Below are positions 28,603 to 35,173 of a stretch of DNA of 64,000 nt, one piece after another. The position numbers and the translations under genes were made by a program. The notes under the pieces are model-generated. The model was not told the DNA's origin, ran no database searches, and saw only the letters and a program-made list of their open reading frames with translations. Within the stretch, counting starts at the first letter, position 1; every line of letters begins with the position of its first letter. Origin of the DNA: Palleniella intestinalis (GTDB lineage: Bacteria > Bacteroidota > Bacteroidia > Bacteroidales > Bacteroidaceae); contig NZ_JABKKG010000001.1 of the NCBI RefSeq assembly GCF_013166595.1, positions 248,001-312,000 on the forward strand, written 5' to 3'.

Positions 28603-28950
28603 ATGTTCAGTAACGACAAGAACATAGAAAAACTGGCTCTTATCATAGAGTCAATCAAAGACTACATTGGGTTGCAGAAGGAATTTCTGCAACTCAGTGC
28701 TGTTGAGAAAATAGTACGCCTGCTGACATTCGTCCTGCTGGCTATCATATTATCATTTTTCATCCTGCTTTTCATCATATTCCTTTCATTCGCTGCCGCA
28801 TACGCATTAAGTGACATAATGCCTACATACGCAGCTTTCCTTACTGTTGCAGGATTCTATCTTCTGCTGTTCATGCTTATATCTGCCAAACGCAAAGCAT
28901 GGATACAGAAACCTCTAATCAAACTTTTTGCAGAAATACTCACAAACTGA
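28603..28950 (+). CDS. Holin superfamily III-like membrane protein
   Basis: 115 aa with an amphipathic N-terminal helix and two membrane segments (TFVLLAIILSFFILLFIIFL and AFLTVAGFYLLLFMLI) joined by a short loop. The pattern fits the 'phage holin family' group that is common in non-phage Bacteroidetes operons; nothing nearby suggests a prophage. It is the middle gene of a three-gene operon. Confidence 0.72.
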   Translation: MFSNDKNIEKLALIIESIKDYIGLQKEFLQLSAVEKIVRLLTFVLLAIILSFFILLFIIFLSFAAAYALSDIMPTYAAFLTVAGFYLLLFMLISAKRKAWIQKPLIKLFAEILTN

Positions 28951-28959
28951 TCCCATTCC

Positions 28960-29187
28960 ATGTACAACGACATCGACGACATAATAGCCAAGAAAGCTGA
29001 ACTGCAAAAAGCCATCAATCGGAAAGAAAAAGAAATCTCCATCCTTTGGGAAGATGTCTTTCATCCGAAAGAGGACAAAACTTTCAGCACTCCATCCCAG
29101 CGCCTCCTCAAATATGCCAACACCGGATTGGGGCTCATGGACGGCGCACTCCTTGGCTGGAAACTTTACAGGAAATTGAGAAAATAA
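28960..29187 (+). CDS. Small coiled-coil protein, third gene of the YtxH/holin operon
   Basis: 75 aa, unrecognised. A charged helical N-terminus (KKAELQKAINRKEKEI) is followed by a short hydrophobic, Gly-rich C-terminal stretch (GLGLMDGALLGWKL). It starts nine bases after the holin-like gene, so the three probably act together at the membrane. Confidence 0.7.
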   Translation: MYNDIDDIIAKKAELQKAINRKEKEISILWEDVFHPKEDKTFSTPSQRLLKYANTGLGLMDGALLGWKLYRKLRK

Positions 29188-29353
29188 GTTAGTCCACAAA
29201 ATTAGCATTCTAAATAGCTCGTGCTCCATATCCGTTTCGCCATTGCACTGTTTTTCAATGTATCTGCGAAGCGGATTCTTTGTTCTCTTAATGTCTCTTC
29301 TTTTGGCAGAATACACTGCCATCTTCTTTGTCCGCATAAGACCTCAACACGAA

Positions 29354-29578
29354 AGCGAAGCCAATCCTTTTCTTTCTTTTCTTAAAGCAATCACCATTCC
29401 CAAAGAAAACAATAAGCTTCGGAAAACAGACACTACAGCGAAGCAAATCCTTTTCTTTCTTTGTTTTCTTAGAGCAACCATCATGCCCAAAGAAAACAAT
29501 GAGCTCCTCCGAAAAACAAACACTAAAGCGAAGCAAATTCTTTCCTTTCTTTATTTTCTTAGAGCGATTCCCTCTTAG
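29354..29578. repeat. Imperfect tandem repeat, units of 83 and 90 bases plus a partial third
   Basis: Units begin at AGCGAAGC: 29354, 29437 and 29527. Each continues with AATCCTTTTCTTTC-like sequence, TTTTCTTA(A/G)AGC, and the first two add CCCAAAGAAAACAAT. Open frames exist on both strands across it, but their protein repeats simply mirror the DNA repeat, so I regard it as non-coding. Confidence 0.7.
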
Positions 29579-29616
29579 ATAAATACTCGAGAAAACAACA
29601 ATTATTTGCCCTGAAA

Positions 29617-29648
29617 TTTGGCGGTTTCCAAACAAATGCTTAATTTTG
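29617..29648 (+). promoter_or_regulatory. Consensus promoter in front of a long structured leader
   Basis: TTTG at 29617-29620, 20 bases, TAATTTTG at 29641-29648. It is among the best promoter matches in the window, yet the next credible gene starts at 30069, about 415 bases past the expected transcript start. Confidence 0.65.
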
Positions 29649-29654
29649 CAAAAC

Positions 29655-30068
29655 CTATCCAGATGTCCTGTTCCGAGAACCTTCAGCAATGAAGCGTCGA
29701 AGCTGTAAGAGGATGAGGGTGGGTGCATATTTATTAAAGAGCGTAACTTAACGCTTGTTACTTGACGATTCGGAATGTCGCAACCTCCAATCACAGTCAG
29801 GAACAAGGCAGCGGGGACGCCCTATGGGTGTGTTATACACTTTACGGTCTGTCATGGAGCGCACAGAAGCACTCTTTCGATGGACTGTGTATCAACATAT
29901 CGGTGTGGGCTTCGGCGTTGCTCGTTCAACTGTGATGGGCAATGCGACAGCCTCGAATCGTGGGACGAGCGGCAAGGACTCCCACACTTTTTTGTATCTA
30001 TGCCGGCACAATTTCCCCATTTCTTTATTCTCCGCCCGTTGGGAGCAGGACGGCTCATTGCGAACACC
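29655..30068 (+). ncRNA. Candidate structured RNA or long 5' leader upstream of a small HTH gene
   Basis: From about 29760 the sequence becomes clearly richer in GC than the AT-rich flanks and holds several possible stems: ACGCCC-TAT-GGGTGT (29817-29831), CGTTGCTC (from about 29916) with GGGCAATG (about 29937-29944), and GTGGGA / TCCCAC (about 29960 to 29985). Several frames stay open across it on both strands, none with a recognisable domain; one Cys/His-rich plus-strand frame (29775) runs in phase into the HTH gene. It could be a leader, an independent RNA, or less likely a coding N-terminal extension. Confidence 0.4.
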
Positions 30069-30266
30069 ATGCATGTCGGAAAACTGATAGAACAGGAACT
30101 GAAACGCCAGCAACGCTCACAGGCGTGGCTGGCACGCGCACTTAACTGCTCCCCTGCCAATGTCTGCAAAATAATCAGCCGCCAATATATCGACACCGAC
30201 ACACTGGCCCGCATCTGTAAAGCCCTCAACCACAATTTCTTTGATGACCTTGCAAAAAGCCTGTAA
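30069..30266 (+). CDS. Small XRE-type helix-turn-helix protein
   Basis: 65 aa. MHVGKLIEQELKRQQRSQAW followed by an HTH (LARALNCSPANVCKIISRQ) and TLARICKALNHNFF. The pattern matches short Bacteroidetes HTH proteins that usually start at this Met-His. The frame is open further upstream to 29775, but that part overlaps the GC-rich block described separately. The target is unknown. Confidence 0.72.
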   Translation: MHVGKLIEQELKRQQRSQAWLARALNCSPANVCKIISRQYIDTDTLARICKALNHNFFDDLAKSL

Positions 30267-30402
30267 CGCTGCCCCATACATAACGGACTTATCTTTCTAA
30301 GAGCCAACAGGAATCTTCTTTATCCGTATGAGACCTTTTTTTTGCATCCGAATACAGGAAATGGCACACAGAAAACAGCGAATTCCCATACGAAAAAACT
30401 GC

Positions 30403-30432
30403 ATGAGTTTTCTAATTGCCTATTTATCATAA
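30403..30432. repeat. Shared intergenic box, copy 1
   Basis: A 30-base sequence beginning ATGAGTTTTCTAATTGCC and ending TATTTATCATAA; 27 of 30 bases match 49896-49925. It lies 24 bases before the 22-base array. Confidence 0.65.
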
Positions 30433-30456
30433 TAGTAAAAATAAGGATTTTTTAAG

Positions 30457-30588
30457 CGAAAAATCACACTTCACATTGGAAAAGACAGCCTCCAACAGTG
30501 CCAAAGGTAACCTTTTACAATACAAACAGTATCACTTTAGATAGCAAAAAGCTATGATTTGCGCACTAAAAAGTAACGAAACGAGCCA
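30457..30588. repeat. 22-base periodic repeat array, site 1
   Basis: Four recognisable units begin at 30501, 30523, 30545 and 30567, with weaker ones at 30457 and 30479. The consensus with the other sites is about YAAARNGTNACNYTTY plus six loose bases. The first clear unit contains AAAGGT-A-ACCTTT, a perfect dyad. Confidence 0.65.
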
Positions 30589-30727
30589 TTTTTTGCACAT
30601 ACAAACAAGCGAAAGAAATATAACTCACTGGTTATCAAAAATAATAGATATTCACCAAAATCCCGCGATTTTCAGAGAATTTTCCTTTCAAAAAATCTAC
30701 AGCCAATTCTCAGAGGGCAAAAATGCC

Positions 30728-30745
30728 GTGAGTTTTCTAATTACC
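30728..30745. repeat. Shared intergenic box, copy 2
   Basis: GTGAGTTTTCTAATTACC; matches the first 18 bases of copy 1 with two differences. It lies on the far side of the site 1 array. Confidence 0.5.
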
Positions 30746-30963
30746 CTCTCGGTCTCCGAAAAATCAAGTAACAATATTGCTCGAAGAATCCAAAGAAAAG
30801 AAAGAATTCACTTCACCATTACACTTATCATCAAGTGTACATCCAAAGAAAAATTCTTTCTTTTCTGTGAATTCTTTGAGCAACAACAAAACCATTAACT
30901 AATTGGCAACGTTTCGTTAACCAATCGGAAATGCCAAAACGACATTTTACGATTATTTCTTTG

Positions 30964-30971
30964 TAACTTTG
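30964..30971 (+). promoter_or_regulatory. Promoter -7 element TAACTTTG
   Basis: Matches TAnnTTTG, 13 bases before the ATG at 30985, so the leader would be very short. No clear -33 TTTG. Confidence 0.5.
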
Positions 30972-30984
30972 CAGCAAAAAAAAC

Positions 30985-31161
30985 ATGAAAACAGTAAGAT
31001 TAATAATTGATCCGCAACGCCTTACCCAAAGTGCATTGCAAGCACTTGACGAACTTGAAAAGAAAGGATTCATCCAAAACGGAGTCATTGCCTACGAAGA
31101 AGAAAACGAGGAAGAGGTGTTTGAACTGCTAAACAAAATAGAGCGGCACAAACTGGGATAA
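30985..31161 (+). CDS. Small acidic protein of unknown function
   Basis: 58 aa, not recognised. MKTVRLIIDPQRLTQSALQA, then a helical stretch (LDELEKKGFI) and an acidic run (YEEENEEEVFELL). Support for a real gene: a -7 element just upstream, an ATG, coding-like composition and a downstream gene seven bases after its stop. It could be an antitoxin-like partner of the next gene, but nothing diagnostic is visible. Confidence 0.55.
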   Translation: MKTVRLIIDPQRLTQSALQALDELEKKGFIQNGVIAYEEENEEEVFELLNKIERHKLG

Positions 31162-31168
31162 AGCGTTC

Positions 31169-31747
31169 TTGGTAAGCTGTGTGACCAATATACCAAATAG
31201 TATAATAGCACAGCTTACTATCTCAAATCTGAAAAACATTGTCTCTGTGTACAGGAATGCGTCGAAACAACTATATAACGGTTATCTAATTATTATAGAG
31301 ACAGACTGCATGGAATCACTTGACACAAAATACTATAACAAGTTCCTACTGTTGCTGAATTCTTTCTACGAGAACAAAGTGAATGAAAAATGTTTTGATA
31401 TGCCAATCGAAACCATACAAAATTTAGGGATCACTTTTATCCACAAAAGAAAAGCATATGAAATCAACAGATTAGATTATAAAGACATCATTCCTAACAC
31501 TATCTATTTTTACGCAAAGAACTCACAGGACAAGGTTATTCACGAATTAATGCTCAAACTGAGACATTGCGCATCACACAAAAACGGTATCCGCCTGTTT
31601 GTGAATGACAATGGTGTGGAATGTCTCTATTTCGAGACGAGTTCATCACAAATTTATAATCTAAAAGGGGTTCTTGAAAATAAAAACGCAATAAAAAACT
31701 TAAGAAAAGTAACAAACAAAATCAAAACTTATGAAGACAATCATTAA
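31169..31747 (+). CDS. Protein of unknown function, upstream of the LRR gene
   Basis: 192 aa, not recognised. Mixed alpha/beta composition; a His-Cys rich piece (ELMLKLRHCASHKNG) and a possible C-terminal helix (NAIKNLRKVTNKIK). The frame opens with TTG at 31169 and there is no ATG until codon 48, so the start is uncertain (TTG 31169 or GTG 31181). Its end overlaps the LRR gene start by 17 bases, which argues that the two are translated from one message. Composition is AT-rich compared with the core genes of this window, suggesting accessory origin. Confidence 0.55.
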   Translation: MVSCVTNIPNSIIAQLTISNLKNIVSVYRNASKQLYNGYLIIIETDCMESLDTKYYNKFLLLLNSFYENKVNEKCFDMPIETIQNLGITFIHKRKAYEINRLDYKDIIPNTIYFYAKNSQDKVIHELMLKLRHCASHKNGIRLFVNDNGVECLYFETSSSQIYNLKGVLENKNAIKNLRKVTNKIKTYEDNH

Positions 31748-33827
31748 ATTATTCATTATTGCAACTCTTACATTCATCAGTTTGCAAGTGTCAGCTTTCG
31801 AGGCTGGTGGAATTAATTACAACATCACATCGGAAACAAATAAAACTATCACAGTCTGTTCTAACAAATATTACACTGGAAATGCCATAATTCCAAAAAC
31901 CGTGGAATATAACGGAGTGACATATTCGGTAACATCGATTGGGTACGAAGCTTTCTATGGCTGCACCGGACTTACATCAGTAACCATACCGAATTCGGTA
32001 ACATCGATTTTGGACGGAGCTTTCCATGGTTGCACTGGACTTAAATCAGTGACTATACCGAATTCGGTAACATATATTTCGAATCAGTGTTTCTATGGCT
32101 GCACCGGACTTACATCAGTAACCATACCGAATTCGGTAACATCGATTTTGGACGGAGCTTTCCATGGTTGCACTGGACTTAAATCAGTGACTATACCGAA
32201 TTCGGTAACATATATTTCGAATCAGTGTTTCTATAACTGCACTGGACTTACATCGGTGACAATACCGAATTCGGTAACATATATTTCGAGTCAGTGTTTC
32301 TATAACTGCAATCTTACATCAGTGACTATACCGAATTCAGTAACATCGATTGGGTACGAGGCTTTCTATGGTTGTACTGGGCTTGAATCGGTGACAATAC
32401 CGAATTCGATAAAATCGATTGGCTCCGGTGCATTCTATAACAATAACCTTTCTAAAATAATCTTACTTCCAAACACACCCCCTAACGGCCTTTCTGGTGC
32501 ATTTCGCAAATTAACCAACCAAATAGTTTATGTTACAAATGATAATTACAATAAATATGATTTAGGTACTATCAAAAAATATGATTTCTTGAATTCAATG
32601 TTCGAAGCTGATGGGATTATTTATGTCCCTATTTCTCCATCAGAACGGACTTGTGCAGCAATAGACTGCACATATTCCTCAGGTGACAAAAATATTGTAA
32701 TCGGAAACACTGTGAAATATAAGGGTGTAGACATGTCTATTATTGAAATCAATAGTCATGTACTTAGCAATAATAAGCATATTGAGTCTATAAGCGTCTC
32801 CACAAATGCAGGAATACCTGATTATTTCGCAGCAGGATGCACCAATCTTAAAAATGTTGCATTGAGCAACACCTGTTCTATTGGAAAATATGCATTTTAT
32901 TTCTGTCTGTCATTAAGCAGTGTTAATATTCCAAGCAAAATAACATCTATAGAAGATGGAACCTTTAAACAATGTTATTCTCTTACCGAGATTCAACTGC
33001 CAGAGGGGCTAAAAACAATCGAGACAGACGCTTTAGCAGATACAAGACTGCAAACCATCACAATACCAAAAACGGTGGGTGAAATAGCAAATGGAGCTTT
33101 TGCAAATTGCCATTTTCTTAATAAGTTCATAATATCGGATGGGGACACAGAACTAAAAATCGGTAATATATTTCGCGACAATAGAACGCCAGCTTCCAGT
33201 TCTCCACTGGAAGAAGTACATATTGGGCGCAACCTTGTATATGGCACAACAGAAAAAGAAGGATATTCCCCATTCTACCGCACAAACATTAGGAAAGTGA
33301 TATTCACAGATACACCGACAGAAGTACCTACCAATCTGTTTTATGACTGCATAAACCTTAAAGAGGTGTCTCTTGGCAATGAGGTGAAGAAGATTGCTGA
33401 TTATGCTTTCAGTGGATGCTCATCATTGACGGCATTCCATTTCGGTGAAAATATAGAATTGATTGGCAAGGAGGCTTTCTCCGACTGTACATCAATGACA
33501 AAGCTCTATGCAGAGCCCACAACTCCTCCTATCTGTGATACGCAGGCATTGGACGGCATCAACAAATGGGAATGCACGCTATATGTCAAGGGGGCTGCAA
33601 AAGCAAACTATCAGGCAGCAGACCAATGGAAGGAGTTCTTCTTCATGGAGGATTATGACTTCACGACAGCGATAGACAAAGTGCCGGTGTATGTGCCTCA
33701 GAATGACACATACAAGGTGTATAACCTGCAAGGCTCTCTCGTCAAGGTGACAAGCGACAAGGCGGAGCTTAACTCTCTTCCTGCCGGTCTCTACATCATC
33801 AATGGCAAGAAGGTCATGGTAAAGTAA
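31731..33827 (+). CDS. BspA-like leucine-rich-repeat surface protein
   Basis: 698 aa. A signal peptide (KTIIKLFIIATLTFISLQVSA) is followed by many 23-residue LRR_5/BspA repeats of the form GCTGLTSVTIPNSVTSI (about residues 60-240 and again 370-620). The C-terminus TYKVYNLQGSLVK ... LPAGLYIINGKKVMVK resembles type IX secretion (Por) type A sorting tails of Prevotella proteins. BspA-like proteins bind host matrix or other bacteria; here adhesion is an inference. The front repeats are nearly identical at DNA level (138-base tandem copies), so the repeat number may vary between strains. A terminator follows at 33850. Confidence 0.9.
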   Translation: MKTIIKLFIIATLTFISLQVSAFEAGGINYNITSETNKTITVCSNKYYTGNAIIPKTVEYNGVTYSVTSIGYEAFYGCTGLTSVTIPNSVTSILDGAFHGCTGLKSVTIPNSVTYISNQCFYGCTGLTSVTIPNSVTSILDGAFHGCTGLKSVTIPNSVTYISNQCFYNCTGLTSVTIPNSVTYISSQCFYNCNLTSVTIPNSVTSIGYEAFYGCTGLESVTIPNSIKSIGSGAFYNNNLSKIILLPNTPPNGLSGAFRKLTNQIVYVTNDNYNKYDLGTIKKYDFLNSMFEADGIIYVPISPSERTCAAIDCTYSSGDKNIVIGNTVKYKGVDMSIIEINSHVLSNNKHIESISVSTNAGIPDYFAAGCTNLKNVALSNTCSIGKYAFYFCLSLSSVNIPSKITSIEDGTFKQCYSLTEIQLPEGLKTIETDALADTRLQTITIPKTVGEIANGAFANCHFLNKFIISDGDTELKIGNIFRDNRTPASSSPLEEVHIGRNLVYGTTEKEGYSPFYRTNIRKVIFTDTPTEVPTNLFYDCINLKEVSLGNEVKKIADYAFSGCSSLTAFHFGENIELIGKEAFSDCTSMTKLYAEPTTPPICDTQALDGINKWECTLYVKGAAKANYQAADQWKEFFFMEDYDFTTAIDKVPVYVPQNDTYKVYNLQGSLVKVTSDKAELNSLPAGLYIINGKKVMVK
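31952..32227 (+). repeat. Perfect 138-base tandem duplication inside the LRR gene
   Basis: Bases 31952-32089 and 32090-32227 read as identical copies, each encoding two 23-residue LRR units. A third, diverging copy starts at 32228 (TTTCTATAACTGC). Confidence 0.9.
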
Positions 33828-33849
33828 ACATATAGAGGTAATTAATCAC

Positions 33850-33896
33850 GAATGGCAGCCGGACACTTAACAAGTCCGACTGCCATTCCTTTATTT
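33850..33896 (+). terminator. Terminator after the LRR gene
   Basis: GAATGGCAG (33850-33858) pairs with CTGCCATTC (33880-33888), with a CGGAC/GTCCG inner stem and a one-base mismatch between, followed by CTTTATTT. Confidence 0.8.
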
Positions 33897-33998
33897 ATAA
33901 ACAAGAATAAAATTTCCTACTGAGATATTTTTTATAGAATATCCTCTACTCTAACGTAATTTGCAGCAAATAGCTGGCATTGGCACTACCACCACACA

Positions 33999-35111
33999 TC
34001 ATTTGCTTTTCAGCTTGCTCTGCATCGTATAGTAATAATTCCAGTATGTTGTCTGATAGTTCCGGCGCAGATTGTCACGACGCAAGTTCTCTGTCTTGCT
34101 GGAACGCATCATCTGCTGCAAATCATTGTAATCAGCCTCAACTATGCTATCATTGTATACAGAGACAGGGTTGGAGCGCTGATGCCTGTACAGCACAAGG
34201 GCTTCACGGTAATGGATAGGCAGGGAATCGCAGATGCCGGGTTTTGAGATGTCAATGCTATCAGTCAAAAGGCATGCAAAAGAATCTAAGTCCTTATCGC
34301 AGAGGAAGGCGCAAAGATGATAATCAAAACCTTTGTATCGGGACAACATCTTCTTTCTGACTATCAGTGGAGTTATGCCTTCCAAACGGCACAATGATGC
34401 AGTAGAACCTATGACAGGTTGCGTAAAGAGTTTTTCCGCCAGTTCTCCTCGTTTGTCCAATGCTATATAGCGCAGAAGTGTCAGTGTGGGATTTGTTTCA
34501 GGATAGCTATACCCCTCCCTGTTCTGCCCCTCTTTGGCAAGATTTTCATAATCTTGTGCAACGAGCTGTTTTTCTGCTACAACTTGCCGATGCAGGAGTC
34601 TGTCGTTATTAGAGTTTCTGATGACAAAAAACATCATGAGCGCCATAACGCACAGATTCAGCGTGAGTTCCTTTGACAAGAGGAACGGCTCTTTTGGCAA
34701 TTTGGCCGGAGGGGACATTTTCCGGACAGCAAACATCACCGCAAAATAGATTAAAAGAGAACCGGCTATTATCCATATTGAATTCCCGGCAACAAGCCCT
34801 CCATTGCCATCATTTTCTCCACAAGCCAGAAAAGCAAGCAATGCCATTGACGGGAAGAAGGTCAATGCGTGGCATCCGCTTGTGAGTCTGCAGATGTTGT
34901 TTATAAAAAATTGTACTATCATCCCTACCACTGCTATAATCACAGCACTGATGAAGGGATGGTATACAGTAACTCCACCAGACAGAATATGCTGCTCGTA
35001 AGTCAGTGTGGGAGTCTGGTAAAAATATATGTAAGAGAAAGAGAAGAGTATAAAAACGATAGCACACACAGCCTTTATCGCTGTGGTGCTATCTTTTCTA
35101 TTTTTAGCCAT
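33999..35111 (-). CDS. DUF6057-type membrane protein
   Basis: 370 aa. Four or five membrane segments in the first half (for example AIVFILFSFSYIYFY, FISAVIIAVVGMIVQFFI, IWIIAGSLLIYFAVMFAV) followed by a soluble C-terminal part that looks like a helical repeat (EKQLVAQDYENLAKEG, NPTLTLLRYIALDKRGELAE). I recognise this as a Bacteroidetes family of unknown function often called DUF6057. It lies 62 bases downstream of the branching enzyme gene on the same strand; a functional link is not evident. Confidence 0.7.
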   Translation of the reverse strand: MAKNRKDSTTAIKAVCAIVFILFSFSYIYFYQTPTLTYEQHILSGGVTVYHPFISAVIIAVVGMIVQFFINNICRLTSGCHALTFFPSMALLAFLACGENDGNGGLVAGNSIWIIAGSLLIYFAVMFAVRKMSPPAKLPKEPFLLSKELTLNLCVMALMMFFVIRNSNNDRLLHRQVVAEKQLVAQDYENLAKEGQNREGYSYPETNPTLTLLRYIALDKRGELAEKLFTQPVIGSTASLCRLEGITPLIVRKKMLSRYKGFDYHLCAFLCDKDLDSFACLLTDSIDISKPGICDSLPIHYREALVLYRHQRSNPVSVYNDSIVEADYNDLQQMMRSSKTENLRRDNLRRNYQTTYWNYYYTMQSKLKSK

Positions 35112-35173
35112 TTGATATTTCTAAAAGCAACATTGTCATTCTTCATCACGCAGCCAAAGCTGCACAATATGAA

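Larger units (their letters stand above)
30267..30984. other. Gene-free accessory spacer with a composite repeat
   Basis: No credible gene. From left to right it holds an ATGAGTTTTCT box (30403-30432), a 22-base repeat array (30457-30588), a second copy of the box (30728-30745) and the promoter of the next gene. The rest is AT-rich and unexplained. Confidence 0.6.

Noticed and set aside
28603..28950. Holin-like gene as evidence of a prophage
   Set aside because: No capsid, terminase, integrase or lysis genes nearby; this family is common in ordinary Bacteroidetes operons.
29288..29806. A 172-codon minus-strand frame and a 111-codon plus-strand frame over the tandem repeat
   Set aside because: Both only mirror the DNA repeat, have low-complexity Phe/Lys-rich products and no recognisable domain.
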